From Aquimarina aggregata (GTDB taxonomy: Bacteria > Bacteroidota > Bacteroidia > Flavobacteriales > Flavobacteriaceae): DNA of 64,000 bases. Under the pieces are notes generated by a model. It was not told where the DNA came from. It saw nothing but the letters and a program-made list of their open reading frames with translations, and did no database searches. Both the position numbers and the translations under genes were made by a program. The stretch lies in contig NZ_LQRT01000002.1 in assembly GCF_001632745.1 (NCBI RefSeq), positions 1-64,000 of the forward strand. The letters run 5' to 3'. Of the stretch, positions 9,909 through 17,623 are shown in pieces; position 1 is the stretch's first letter, and each line of letters starts with the position of its first letter.

Positions 9909-10146
9909 TTTGCCTCAGCCTTTCTTTTGATTTTTTAAGAATTTCGTCTGGAGTATTATTAGTAAAACCACTTTGTTCTGCTCTAATAAGTTTAGCTCTT
10001 ACAAAATCAATCTCTCTTTGTTGATTTCTCGCTTGTCGAATTAAATCATTAATTAACTCACTTTTGCTAGTATACTCTTTATTTTCCACTTGCGTTTTTA
10101 ACCACTCGTTATTTGGTTCTGTTAATGTGATACTTTGTCTACTCAT
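9895..10146 (-). CDS. ParD/CopG-type antitoxin
   Basis: 83 residues. N-terminal ribbon-helix-helix: SITLTEPNNEWLK then YTSKSELINDLIRQA; the C-terminal half is charged and helical, the usual toxin-wrapping tail. Precedes and overlaps the ParE gene. Family members repress their own promoter; a GGTGTA-N4-TACACC palindrome lies 41 bp upstream of the start. Confidence 0.88.
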   Translation of the reverse strand: MSRQSITLTEPNNEWLKTQVENKEYTSKSELINDLIRQARNQQREIDFVRAKLIRAEQSGFTNNTPDEILKKSKERLRQNGDL

Positions 10147-10186
10147 GGTAATGCATTTTTATTTTAGATAGCTTAAAAAACAAATA

Positions 10187-10202
10187 GGTGTAAATATACA
10201 CC
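10187..10202 (-). promoter_or_regulatory. Candidate ParD operator
   Basis: GGTGTAAATATACACC, a perfect 6-bp inverted repeat with 4-bp centre, upstream of parDE. Size and place suit ribbon-helix-helix autoregulation; function inferred. Confidence 0.5.
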
Positions 10203-10319
10203 AAATATGCATCACATGTAAAATTTATAATTAATATTTTAAAAGTTAAAGAGTAGTTTTCTTTAAAATAATAGAACATTTAACGCATTAGTGGTTAATA
10301 AGAATAAGGTTAGATTCCT

Positions 10320-10841
10320 TTAATTGCTAGATAGTATTTTGGTCTTTTCTGTGTTATACTCATTTTCAGAAAGGATGCCATCATCAAATAATTTCTTTAT
10401 TTTCTTCAATTGATCATATTTGTCTTCAGTTACAACTTTTGCTTCGGTCTTTTTAGTACAGTTTTCTACCTCGCAAGTTGAAATAGCATTTTCAATGTCT
10501 AAATTATAATTAACAAGATTTCCACCGCCAATTGTAAAGTAAACTCCCTTAAACATTTTTTGATTGTACCTTTTAATTTTTTTAATTTTTAATTCCATAC
10601 TAGCATAAGCAGAACCAATAGGGACTGCATCTGGAGAACCAGCCATCCAACCAGCCATTTTTAGATACACAAAATTTCCATCAGCCGAAGATCCTTGTCC
10701 CATTTTAATTCTATCACCTACTTTATAGGTTACATTGTTTGAAGCTTTATATTCTGTTAACTTTTGTACTTTTTTTTGTGCATTTCCAATGTTTGAAATA
10801 AATAAAGAAACAATAATGAGTAGAAATGTAATTTTTTTCAT
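10320..10841 (-). CDS. Exported protein with C-terminal SHOCT-like segment
   Basis: 173 residues with a clear signal peptide (to about 21, cleavage at GNAQ). The middle is a beta-rich region (YKVGDRIKMGQG, MELKIKKIKRYNQKMFKGVYFTIGGG) with two cysteines (CEVENC). The end, KIKKLFDDGILSENEYNTEKTKIL, matches the short C-terminal (SHOCT) helical motif. Its own leftward unit in the lysogeny region; looks like a host-type cargo gene acting on the lysogen surface or periplasm. Function unknown. Confidence 0.7.
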   Translation of the reverse strand: MKKITFLLIIVSLFISNIGNAQKKVQKLTEYKASNNVTYKVGDRIKMGQGSSADGNFVYLKMAGWMAGSPDAVPIGSAYASMELKIKKIKRYNQKMFKGVYFTIGGGNLVNYNLDIENAISTCEVENCTKKTEAKVVTEDKYDQLKKIKKLFDDGILSENEYNTEKTKILSSN

Positions 10842-11122
10842 AGTGTAGATATTTAATAATATTTGAATTGGTTAATAGATCAAAATTAGTCAAATAATTA
10901 CTCATAGAACCCAGTAAGAACCTCAGTAATTCTATGTGTTTAACATATGTAAAAGCATAAGATATTTAATTCTTAGAATTCAATTGTTTCATTCTAAGGA
11001 AGTTATTTTTTTAAGTAGATTTTTTATAAATTTTGGCTTATTAGGTATAATATTTGTTGCTATATTTACGATTCCTACCCCAGTATTTTTTACAAAAAAT
11101 AAAGCAAAGTATTTATACTTGA

Positions 11123-11140
11123 ATTACGGGAAACCGTAAT
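11123..11140. promoter_or_regulatory. Palindrome ATTACGG-GAAA-CCGTAAT
   Basis: Perfect 7-bp arms around GAAA. A near copy (ATTGCGG-TAAC-CCGTAAT, same spacing) occurs at 21124-21141. Could be an operator for a prophage regulator or a small RNA hairpin; no T run follows. Confidence 0.45.
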
Positions 11141-11292
11141 ATAATCAAAGGTTTAGAGCTTTTTTTGTGGTTAAACCGTATTACAACAAACTGTTTTATT
11201 GACTAGATTTGTAACTTAGAAATTAATAAACACGTTTATATGATGTAATTCTACTATTGTAACTTATATAGTTGCTATATTTTGGTAAAATC

Positions 11293-11324
11293 TTGTAGTA
11301 TTTTCGGTTTACAGAGTAACTTTG
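11293..11324 (+). promoter_or_regulatory. Bacteroidota-type promoter for lipoprotein operon
   Basis: TTG (11293-11295), 21 bp, then TAACTTTG (11317-11324), matching the TTTG/TAnnTTTG -33/-7 pattern; start codon 23 bp downstream. Confidence 0.55.
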
Positions 11325-11347
11325 TAATAAACCAAAATATAGATAAG

Positions 11348-11524
11348 ATGAATAAGTTAGCGTTTGTAATTATAGTTTTAGGATTGTCATTTGTAAGCTG
11401 TGAGAAAAATGATGATATCAATGAACAATCAGGAATCGAACTTGAAGAAATTTATAGCACGGATAAAGGGGATGCTGGGTCTCCAGGAAGCGGACCTCTC
11501 GATGAAGGGGATACTGACGACTAG
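11348..11524 (+). CDS. Small acidic lipoprotein
   Basis: 58 residues from ATG 11348. This start is preferred to 11282 because it begins directly with a lipoprotein signal: MNKLAFVIIVLGLSFVSC, lipobox FVSC. The mature part is short and strongly acidic (EKNDD, DEGDTDD, with GSPGSGP). Probably lipid-anchored in the envelope. Its end overlaps the next gene by 23 bp, so the two are translated together. No family recognised; a lysogenic-conversion or superinfection-exclusion role is only inference. Confidence 0.65.
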   Translation: MNKLAFVIIVLGLSFVSCEKNDDINEQSGIELEEIYSTDKGDAGSPGSGPLDEGDTDD

Positions 11525-12290
11525 AAAAGATATTAAAAATTTTGTATTGCTAATATTTGGTGCTGTTATATTTTCTTCAGCTCCATTTTGGCATATTAAT
11601 TTTAGCAGAAATACACAAGAGATAATTCATGATCAATCTATAGTTGATGGATTAAGGGACAGTAGGAACGAAAAAAGATCTTTGCTGATCAATGAATTAA
11701 TGACTTATGCTAAATCTAATCCAGATTCAGAACTGGGTAAAATAGGGAGTGAATATATTGAAAAGAAAAATGAAGTTGTACAGAAAAATAAGAAACTTTC
11801 AGTTTTAAAAGAAGAACAAAAAGTTCTAGGATTTAATAATATGAGAGATTTTATGTATAACATTGGTCTTTTTATTTTTATATTATTTCTTTCATTGATA
11901 ATTATTTTTGCATCTATTTTACTTAAAAAAATTGACAAACCAATTTCTTTGGCTTTATTTGGGTGTGGTTTCATATCTCTGTTAGTTTCACTGTATTTTA
12001 TTAACTGGGCATTTTTTATTCAGGTAGATTATAATGTAAATAGATATCATTGGATGATAATAACGGTTTCATTCATTATATCTATTTCTTCATTTCTATA
12101 TTATGTATATAAAAAGACAATATTAGAGAAACTTAAGAGTACTGTTAATTTTATATTGGACGTCCGTAATGATCATTTTCAAAAAGTTGCAATTCGAGCC
12201 ATGGAAGTTGATGAAGAAGAAACCATTAATGATATTATTGAGTTCGAAGATAAAACTAAAGAGGAACTTTCAAAATTAGTTGGGCGATGA
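11502..12290 (+). CDS. Four-helix membrane protein with coiled coil
   Basis: 262 residues from ATG 11502, chosen because it overlaps the lipoprotein end modestly; an upstream ATG at 11400 would lie deep in that gene. Hydrophobic segments near residues 13-32, 120-142, 150-172 and 182-202; between the first and second is a charged coiled-coil (about 55-110, EYIEKKNEVVQKNKKL). The C-terminal cytoplasmic tail ends acidic. It overlaps the following gene by 4 bp. No family recognised. Expressed from the lysogeny side, so may act in the lysogen. Confidence 0.68.
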   Translation: MKGILTTRKDIKNFVLLIFGAVIFSSAPFWHINFSRNTQEIIHDQSIVDGLRDSRNEKRSLLINELMTYAKSNPDSELGKIGSEYIEKKNEVVQKNKKLSVLKEEQKVLGFNNMRDFMYNIGLFIFILFLSLIIIFASILLKKIDKPISLALFGCGFISLLVSLYFINWAFFIQVDYNVNRYHWMIITVSFIISISSFLYYVYKKTILEKLKSTVNFILDVRNDHFQKVAIRAMEVDEEETINDIIEFEDKTKEELSKLVGR

Positions 12291-12544
12291 GTTTTAAAAA
12301 GATAATTAAAAAGCTTTTTGATAGAAAATTTATCAGCGAAGAAAAGAAAGACGCTAGTGATTATGATCTTCTAACGGAAATAATCAGAAAAAAGCAAAAG
12401 ACTAAAGAAAGCCTTAAAAAAATTGATAAAGAAAACTCTCAAATGGATGCTTTTCTTGAAATTATTGAGGACACTGAAAATCTCTATACTGTTAGTGAAA
12501 TTCATTATCTATATAATTCTTTGATTAGTGAAGAGATAATTTAA
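12287..12544 (+). CDS. Small charged helical protein
   Basis: 85 residues, starting in a 4-bp overlap with the membrane-protein gene, so it belongs to the same operon. Very rich in Lys and Glu and predicted mainly helical (ITEIIRKKQKTKESLKKIDKENSQ-type heptads from residue 28). Ends exactly where the convergent repressor gene ends. Unknown family; perhaps a cytoplasmic partner of the membrane protein. Confidence 0.6.
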   Translation: MSFKKIIKKLFDRKFISEEKKDASDYDLLTEIIRKKQKTKESLKKIDKENSQMDAFLEIIEDTENLYTVSEIHYLYNSLISEEII

Positions 12545-12955
12545 TTAAAGTTTATTGTTTAATTTCTTTAGCATAGCTTCTTTAACCCTATTTTTCTTTT
12601 CTTCTAACTCTTGCTGTTTTTTCTCTAATTGCAATATATCTATATTGCTATTGATATATTCTCTAAATATTGGGCTTTTTATTAATTCGGCATTATTTTC
12701 AAATAAATACTTAGTCAATATCTCTGTACTAATAAAAGGATCGTTTTGACTAGATAACATTTCTCCTTTGCCTGTAAGAAGCCATTTTAAATCAAGATCA
12801 GGGTATTTCTCTACTATAGCTTCAAGTTTATCCACTCCAATACTTCTAGATATACTATTCACATAACTATTTGATGCATTTATAGAATTTTCGAACTGTC
12901 TTATAGATAATTTCTTATAAGACACATACTCTTTAAGCCTTGATTTTACGTTCAT
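12545..12955 (-). CDS. CI-like phage repressor (HTH XRE)
   Basis: 136 residues. N-terminal helix-turn-helix (about 1-60: VSYKKLSIRQFENSINASNSYVNSI) followed by PDLDLKWLLTGKGEML, a hallmark of Bacteroidota prophage repressors, then a C-terminal coiled coil (LEKKQQELEEKKNRVKEA) for oligomerisation; no LexA-type protease domain is present, so SOS induction by self-cleavage is unlikely. Divergent from the early operon with operator-like repeats in between. Presumed to hold the early promoter off and maintain lysogeny. Confidence 0.88.
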   Translation of the reverse strand: MNVKSRLKEYVSYKKLSIRQFENSINASNSYVNSISRSIGVDKLEAIVEKYPDLDLKWLLTGKGEMLSSQNDPFISTEILTKYLFENNAELIKSPIFREYINSNIDILQLEKKQQELEEKKNRVKEAMLKKLNNKL

Positions 12956-12996
12956 AATATACTTTTACTCTAATTATAAATGTTAAAATATGTAAA

Positions 12997-13041
12997 TTCT
13001 CTATATTTTGTTTTTTTAAATAGAGTATTTCTCTATATTTG
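12997..13041. promoter_or_regulatory. Lysogeny switch operator and early rightward promoter
   Basis: TTCTCTATATTT occurs twice in direct order (12997-13008, 13029-13040; 32 bp apart, about three helical turns). The second sits in the palindrome ATAGAG-TATTT-CTCTAT (13020-13036), which overlaps a -7 box TATATTTG (13034-13041) pointing right. Repressor binding here would block the early promoter. Confidence 0.68.
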
Positions 13042-13151
13042 TTGTGTCGAACAACAACAGTTAAGCAAATATATGAAATCTATCCATAAAATATGTGATT
13101 GCCTTACGGTTAAGCCTCAATCTAATGAGCTATCTATTTTGTCATTTTATA

Positions 13152-13385
13152 ATGTCAATTAAAATGATAGAAAGAATCCAAACTTTATATGCCAATGTAT
13201 ATGATAAACAGAAGTTTATCGAGTCGGTTGCCATAAGGTTAGAAAAAGTACCAGGAACTTTAAAAAGTCATTGGTTTTCGGGTTTTTTTTCGGTTCCAGA
13301 GAAATATCATTCAGTTGTTATTGAGATGCTAGAGAGTGTTGTAAAAGAACAAATAGAACAATTAAACAAGCTTTTTGAAATATGA
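13152..13385 (+). CDS. First early gene: small regulator-like protein
   Basis: 77 residues from ATG 13152 (13164 also possible); longer upstream starts would run through hydrophobic sequence and the leader. The segment VPGTLKSHWFSGFFSVPEKYHSVVIEMLESV resembles short phage regulatory proteins with a helix-turn-helix at the position of Cro. First gene after the early promoter and overlapping the next by 4 bp, so a Cro- or antirepressor-like role is plausible but unproved. Confidence 0.6.
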   Translation: MSIKMIERIQTLYANVYDKQKFIESVAIRLEKVPGTLKSHWFSGFFSVPEKYHSVVIEMLESVVKEQIEQLNKLFEI

Positions 13386-13663
13386 ACTCAAGAACGATTA
13401 ACATAGATGGAAATGATGTTGTTATTGTTGATAAGCAGGTGTTTAATGATATGCTTTATAGGATAGCTTCTGAAATGAGGGAGAGTAAAAGAAAGGGTAT
13501 TTCTAGCCTGAAAGAAAGCTTAGAATTCATGGGGTGTAGTAAATCTACTTTTTATAACATTCTTAATGATCCTAAATGTTTAATACGAAGATCAACAGTA
13601 AATGGTAGTTATATAACCGATTCCTTAGAGCAAGAACAAAAGAGAAGAGAGCGGTTAAAGTGA
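13382..13663 (+). CDS. Putative DNA-binding protein (excisionase-like HTH)
   Basis: 93 residues. A helix-turn-helix of MerR/excisionase style appears in the middle: SSLKESLEFMGCSKSTFYNIL, followed by a basic wing (CLIRRSTVNGSYITDSLEQEQ). Overlaps neighbours by 4 bp on both sides. Its place right after the switch suits a Xis or early regulator. Confidence 0.6.
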   Translation: MNSRTINIDGNDVVIVDKQVFNDMLYRIASEMRESKRKGISSLKESLEFMGCSKSTFYNILNDPKCLIRRSTVNGSYITDSLEQEQKRRERLK

Positions 13664-13989
13664 AAGATTTAGAAATAATCAAAAGTCAAAAAATAATGAC
13701 AGAAAATAACAGCCTTTCAGATAATATAGATCCATTGATTGTCCCAATAACAACAATTGCAAAACAAGAAAAACAATTGATTGGAGCAGGATACAAGGTA
13801 GAGCGAAAAAAACTATTGGACCATTCTCAGCAATATATAGAAGTATTTAATCCTGACGAGGATATTGTTGATGGTCATCAAAGAAAAGTGGTGTTTCTAT
13901 ATGACGGTACAGGAAATATACTTGAGAAGTTATCCGTAGTCATCACACCATATGAGTTAAATCACGAAAAAGAACAAAAGGTCTTTTAA
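13660..13989 (+). CDS. Hypothetical early protein
   Basis: 109 residues from GTG 13660, which overlaps the preceding stop by 4 bp; an ATG at 13696 is the alternative start. Soluble, with an alternating beta region near the C-terminus (QRKVVFLYDGTGNILEKLSVVITPYEL). No family recognised. Last gene before a structured non-coding stretch. Confidence 0.6.
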   Translation: MKDLEIIKSQKIMTENNSLSDNIDPLIVPITTIAKQEKQLIGAGYKVERKKLLDHSQQYIEVFNPDEDIVDGHQRKVVFLYDGTGNILEKLSVVITPYELNHEKEQKVF

Positions 13990-14094
13990 AATACTATAGG
14001 GGTTGGAATACTTAGTATTAATCTTCAAAGAAGAGTCGGGAGGTTATTTGGGTTAGTAGTTGTCAATTTACATTTTTTACTCCCGCTCTTCTTT
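13990..14094 (+). promoter_or_regulatory. Structured leader: two consecutive hairpins
   Basis: Hairpin 1: AATACTA (13990-13996) with TAGTATT (14013-14019). Hairpin 2: AAAGAAGAG-T-CGGGAG (14027-14042) with CTCCCGCTCTTCTTT (14080-14094), 15 pairs with one bulged T and a 37-nt loop. It ends 16 nt before the next start codon and traps a GGGAGG tract in the stem. Either an mRNA regulatory leader or a small structured RNA. Confidence 0.5.
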
Positions 14095-14110
14095 ATTAAA
14101 ACAATTTAAT

Positions 14111-14338
14111 ATGAAACTAGCATACAGAGACAAGAAAGGTCGATTTATAAAAGATGGCCAAAAATTAAAGTTTAAACTAAAGGATAATGCAGAAAAGTCT
14201 GGGTTTAAGGAATTCGACGGTTTAGTTCGATTTGTTAGCGGGATGATGGGCTATTATTCTCCAGAAGAACAAAGAGTAGTTCCATTTAGAGAATTATATC
14301 AAAATCACATTATAGAAAATGCGGAAATCATAAACTAA
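14111..14338 (+). CDS. Small basic early protein
   Basis: 75 residues from ATG 14111 (MKLAYRDKKGRF); the 14060 alternative would start inside the large hairpin loop. Basic N-terminal half, then LVRFVSGMMGYYSPEEQRVVPFRELYQNH. Soluble, no family recognised. Follows the structured leader and precedes the NdpA-like gene by 11 bp. Confidence 0.6.
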   Translation: MKLAYRDKKGRFIKDGQKLKFKLKDNAEKSGFKEFDGLVRFVSGMMGYYSPEEQRVVPFRELYQNHIIENAEIIN

Positions 14339-14349
14339 TTCTAAAGAAC

Positions 14350-15417
14350 ATGCTAAATCTTTACAACACACAGATAGAGTCGTTTTCTGTTCATATGGTC
14401 GGGAACAAGAGTAAAAATGGAGGTCTTTTTATTTCAGATTTTCGCCATAATTTAAATGACGAGCTCACGGCAATTTTAAAGGAGTATTTATTTAAGCCCT
14501 TTAGAGAGAAGGAAGAAAATTATTTCAAATTCACGCATGATATTGACTTGGAGTTTAATGTACTCTATAATATTGCTGGAGCTGTTTTTGATAATCCAGA
14601 TCTAGTTCATGAAAAATCTAGAGATATTGCTAGGCATTTATTTGAGCAATCCAATCATCCACATATAAAAGGAGGAGAGATTTATGTAGCTTATCTTGAG
14701 AATATAACTATAGACAATGAAAAAGTCTCCGCGCTTGGTATTTTCAAATCAGAAATAAAACAAGAGTTTTTACAATTCTCACCCGAAAAAGTAAATGACA
14801 CATCGTCAATTGATCTATTACTACAGCAAGGAGTTAATTTAAATAGGTTGGATAAAGGTTGTTTAATATTCAATACCAAAGGAGAAGAAGGTTATAAGGT
14901 ACTGTCTATAGATGCGAATAAATATGATACAAAATACTGGTTAGATTCATTTCTAGGAGTAGAAGAATTTGAAGATGATCATTTCTACACTAAACGATAT
15001 CTAAAATTCTGTCAAGACTTTGCCAAAGATGTAGTCCTGCCTTCAGAAGATAAAAAGCAAGAGGTAATGTTTATGAATCGTGCGGTTAATCACTTTGCAT
15101 CTAATGATGATTTTGAAGAATCTGCCTTTTTAAATGAAGTAATTGATAATCCTGATTTGGTACCAGAATTCAAACACTACAAAGTAGAGAAAGCACCAAA
15201 GTATAGTATAGAGGATCTAACAACCTTTCCAATAGCTGACAAAGCGGTATCCGATGCCAGAAAGAAAATCAAGAGCATTATCAATCTTGATACTAATGTG
15301 CAGATTAAAATGGATTTCATAAACCCTGAATCAGCCGAACGATTTATTGAGAAAGGGTGGGATCAGGAAAAAGAAATGTACTACTACTTAGTGTATTTCA
15401 ATAAGGAAGTGAAATAA
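14350..15417 (+). CDS. Nucleoid-associated protein NdpA/YejK family
   Basis: 355 residues, the usual length. Recognised by the N-terminal ESFSVHMVGNKSKN, the middle IYVAYLENITIDNEKVSALGIFKSE and LDKGCLIFNT, and TKYWLDSFLGVEE, a conserved order in the NA37 family. Family members are cytoplasmic nucleoid proteins. In the early operon it may bind phage or host DNA. Similar genes occur in mobile elements of Bacteroidota, so a shuttle between host and phage is likely. Confidence 0.85.
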   Translation: MLNLYNTQIESFSVHMVGNKSKNGGLFISDFRHNLNDELTAILKEYLFKPFREKEENYFKFTHDIDLEFNVLYNIAGAVFDNPDLVHEKSRDIARHLFEQSNHPHIKGGEIYVAYLENITIDNEKVSALGIFKSEIKQEFLQFSPEKVNDTSSIDLLLQQGVNLNRLDKGCLIFNTKGEEGYKVLSIDANKYDTKYWLDSFLGVEEFEDDHFYTKRYLKFCQDFAKDVVLPSEDKKQEVMFMNRAVNHFASNDDFEESAFLNEVIDNPDLVPEFKHYKVEKAPKYSIEDLTTFPIADKAVSDARKKIKSIINLDTNVQIKMDFINPESAERFIEKGWDQEKEMYYYLVYFNKEVK

Positions 15418-15424
15418 TATAATA

Positions 15425-15531
15425 GGCTAGTGGCGAAAATGTTAGACGCGTGAGATTGAACAAGTCTCAGTATCTAATGCATATTACCCCCCAGTGCACG
15501 GATACGTGTAGGTTCAAACCCTACCTAGCCA
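15425..15531 (+). tRNA. Divergent tRNA-Leu-like gene
   Basis: About 107 nt. Acceptor strands GGCTAG and CTAGCC pair over 6 bp; the T arm is perfect (GTAGG-TTCAAAC-CCTAC); the D region (GTGGCGAAAATGTTAGACG) is clearly tRNA-Leu-like but has lost one G of the conserved GG. The anticodon stem pairs GAGAT with GTCTC, leaving loop TGAACAA, which lacks T at position 33. The variable region is about 40 nt, far longer than in a normal type II tRNA, with a GTATC/GATAC stem. Might be a functional phage tRNA, a decoy or a decayed gene. Confidence 0.5.
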
Positions 15532-15566
15532 TCTACAATTTATAAATCAATTTAAAACTATTTGTT

Positions 15567-15659
15567 ATGATGATAATGATAAGCATAAGCTTTTTGTTAG
15601 TGCTAGCACTAGCCTATAAAGCATATAAGGTAGATCAGTTTTACAAGAGTTTAAAATAA
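15567..15659 (+). CDS. 30-residue membrane peptide
   Basis: MMIMISISFLLVLALAYKAY plus a short polar tail (VDQFYKSLK): one transmembrane helix with N-out hydrophobic start. It ends one base before the next start codon, in line with early operon spacing. Function unknown; too small for family recognition. Confidence 0.45.
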   Translation: MMIMISISFLLVLALAYKAYKVDQFYKSLK

Positions 15660-15660
15660 G

Positions 15661-15894
15661 ATGTCAGACTCAAGTGAAATGAATCAAGAAGAATTTGCAA
15701 TTATGCCCAGTGCGATCGACCATAATGTATTTTTTGTCTATAGGTCCAACGGGAGCGAGATTAAGATTATAGTCTCAACCACAAACCAAAATGCAAAAAC
15801 TTATATAACTGTCCGGAATAAATTCCTTATCAGTTCAGTAGCACTGACGAGTAATGAAGTGAATTATTTCAAAACACATTTTCAAACACATTAA
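15661..15894 (+). CDS. Hypothetical early protein, 77 aa
   Basis: Short soluble protein starting right after the 30-residue peptide and ending 3 bp before the next gene. Predicted beta strands (VFFVYRSNGSEIKIIVSTT, KTYITVRNKFLI). No family recognised. Confidence 0.55.
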   Translation: MSDSSEMNQEEFAIMPSAIDHNVFFVYRSNGSEIKIIVSTTNQNAKTYITVRNKFLISSVALTSNEVNYFKTHFQTH

Positions 15895-15897
15895 GCA

Positions 15898-16284
15898 ATG
15901 ACAAAGGAGAACAAAATAGAATATCGAAAAATGATAGCCATAATTTGTACTGCCTTTATAGTCTTGGTCTTTATTGTTATGGATGGTGTACTAGCTGATA
16001 AGGAGATTCGCACAGGCTGCGTAGTGTATAAACCAGATATAAAACATCATGCAAACTTTAAAATAACGCATATGTCAAATTCTAATTCAACCTTGGCTAT
16101 AACTTATTTAGAAGGTCATCAACAGAAGTTTGTTTTGAAGATTAAGACAACAACTGGCCAGATCCTAACAATCGAAACTCCTAAAGATATATATATGTTA
16201 AAATCAAAGAGTGATACTATTGAGTATGTACAAAATAAAGGCTACTTCACTGGTTTAACATGGGATACTAATGCACTTAAATAA
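15898..16284 (+). CDS. Single-pass membrane protein
   Basis: 128 residues: short basic N-terminus, one transmembrane helix (about 12-31, IAIICTAFIVLVFIVMDGVL), then a beta-rich domain of about 95 residues, probably outside the cytoplasmic membrane. No family recognised. Located in the early operon just before the replication-type gene. Confidence 0.6.
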   Translation: MTKENKIEYRKMIAIICTAFIVLVFIVMDGVLADKEIRTGCVVYKPDIKHHANFKITHMSNSNSTLAITYLEGHQQKFVLKIKTTTGQILTIETPKDIYMLKSKSDTIEYVQNKGYFTGLTWDTNALK

Positions 16285-16291
16285 GCTTACT

Positions 16292-17623
16292 ATGTCAAAA
16301 ACAATGAGATTACCCCGACACACATTTGATTTCTCAAAGCTTTTTATGGCAACTAAAAGTTTTATCGATAGCCATAATGAATCACAGATAGAGCTTAAGA
16401 GCAAGTTAAATGCCAATCATAGGGCTACAGCGGAAATGATTACACGCTTATACGCCAAGCAACTAAATAATGCACTAGCCTTAGGAGATTCATTAGAAGA
16501 ACTACCTGGGTTTCGAACATATAACAGTTCTATGGCAACTTTAAAAGGGTGTACAGTCCGTACTATCATGAATCATAAAAAGCGGCTAAAAAGCGCAGGT
16601 TTCATTACTGCGGAGATAAATCACGGTGCCATGGGAGTCGAATTGTTGATTAGTGAAGATGTTTTTTCATTGGGAAAACAAACCCAAAACTATGATTTTT
16701 CAGAATCAAAAAAATCAATTGAAAATATTAAAAATAGGGGAGAAGTGAAAAATTTTCACCCATTAGTTCATGTACAACAAGAACAAAAGAATATTAATAG
16801 CAGTGTGGATAATAAGGAACGTCGTCTGACGACTCCTCCCGACGATGTGACCTTCGGTACAGGGACAAAACAAGAACACCACAGGAACACGAGTGGAAGT
16901 ACAAACAAAAAAAATAGAAAAACTAAGGGTGGCGCGGAAATTTTGCGCCAAAATCAAGAAACGAGTGGAAGTATTGATTCTGAAACTGGTGCTACTACCA
17001 ATACACTAGTTTCGGCTTCTTCCAAATTTGGCAATCCGGGGATAAAACCAAAGGTTACCCGCCAAAGTGATACCCCGGATATGTCTTTTTTATTGGGCCT
17101 TGTACAGCAATTCTGGTTTTATGCTAAGAATATTCTCTATCCAGAAATGATTTTGTCAGATGTGGAAAATGAACAAATTCTAAATCTGATACGGATATCG
17201 GTATATAAGAATTTTAAACACAGAGGAAAAGGAACGATAAAAGACTATAAAGACAGTCAGAAAATATTCGAAAAACGAATTGACATGGTTGCAAAATGGC
17301 TAGATAGAAGCCCTCATCGTTGGATACCTGTACCTGAGGTATACTTTAACCCTAACAATGATAGAAATGGCTTTAACAAGACTTACAAATGGTATGTGAA
17401 ACAGGAAGCATTGAAGGCAGCTGTACGAAATGACTTAATACTTCAAAAGGCTCGAAAAGAATGGGAAGACTATGGAAAAGGTAATGGCAGGTACAAACAG
17501 AAATCACGTCTGCAGCTCTTTGAGATCCAGAAAAAACGAATTTCACAGATCAAAGATGAAAACCTAAACAGAGAATATCATAATCTAATTCATAAATATT
17601 TACAAATCCAACATTTAAAATGA
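16292..17623 (+). CDS. Replication-initiation-type protein with winged-helix N-terminus
   Basis: 443 residues from ATG 16292, just after the preceding stop; an upstream start at 16271 would overlap. Residues about 40-130 contain a winged-helix-like part (SMATLKGCTVRTIMNHKKRLKSAGFI), matching the N-terminal DNA-binding domain of phage replisome organisers and plasmid Rep-like proteins. A long polar, low-complexity linker (about 150-265) leads to a helical basic C-terminal domain. It is the only replication candidate here, so probably the origin-binding or loader protein. No helicase or polymerase is present. Confidence 0.62.
   Translation: MSKTMRLPRHTFDFSKLFMATKSFIDSHNESQIELKSKLNANHRATAEMITRLYAKQLNNALALGDSLEELPGFRTYNSSMATLKGCTVRTIMNHKKRLKSAGFITAEINHGAMGVELLISEDVFSLGKQTQNYDFSESKKSIENIKNRGEVKNFHPLVHVQQEQKNINSSVDNKERRLTTPPDDVTFGTGTKQEHHRNTSGSTNKKNRKTKGGAEILRQNQETSGSIDSETGATTNTLVSASSKFGNPGIKPKVTRQSDTPDMSFLLGLVQQFWFYAKNILYPEMILSDVENEQILNLIRISVYKNFKHRGKGTIKDYKDSQKIFEKRIDMVAKWLDRSPHRWIPVPEVYFNPNNDRNGFNKTYKWYVKQEALKAAVRNDLILQKARKEWEDYGKGNGRYKQKSRLQLFEIQKKRISQIKDENLNREYHNLIHKYLQIQHLK

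Larger units (their letters stand above)
10842..11347. other. Gene-poor interval with palindrome and promoter
   Basis: About 500 bp with no convincing gene between divergent units. A 67-codon plus-strand frame at 10936-11139 lacks family features. The interval contains the palindrome 11123-11140 and a promoter-like pair at 11293-11324. Confidence 0.6.

Noticed and set aside
9563-10024. 153-codon plus-strand frame
   Set aside because: Antisense to the well supported ParE and ParD genes.
10903-10936. CATAGAA/TTCTATG inverted repeat
   Set aside because: Seven-bp arms with 20-nt loop in AT-rich DNA; too weak to call.
10936-11139. 67-codon plus-strand frame
   Set aside because: Hydrophobic AT-driven sequence without good start context or family; palindrome 11123-11140 overlaps its end.
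12980-13162. 60-codon plus-strand frame over the switch region
   Set aside because: Covers the operator and promoter; residues look non-coding.
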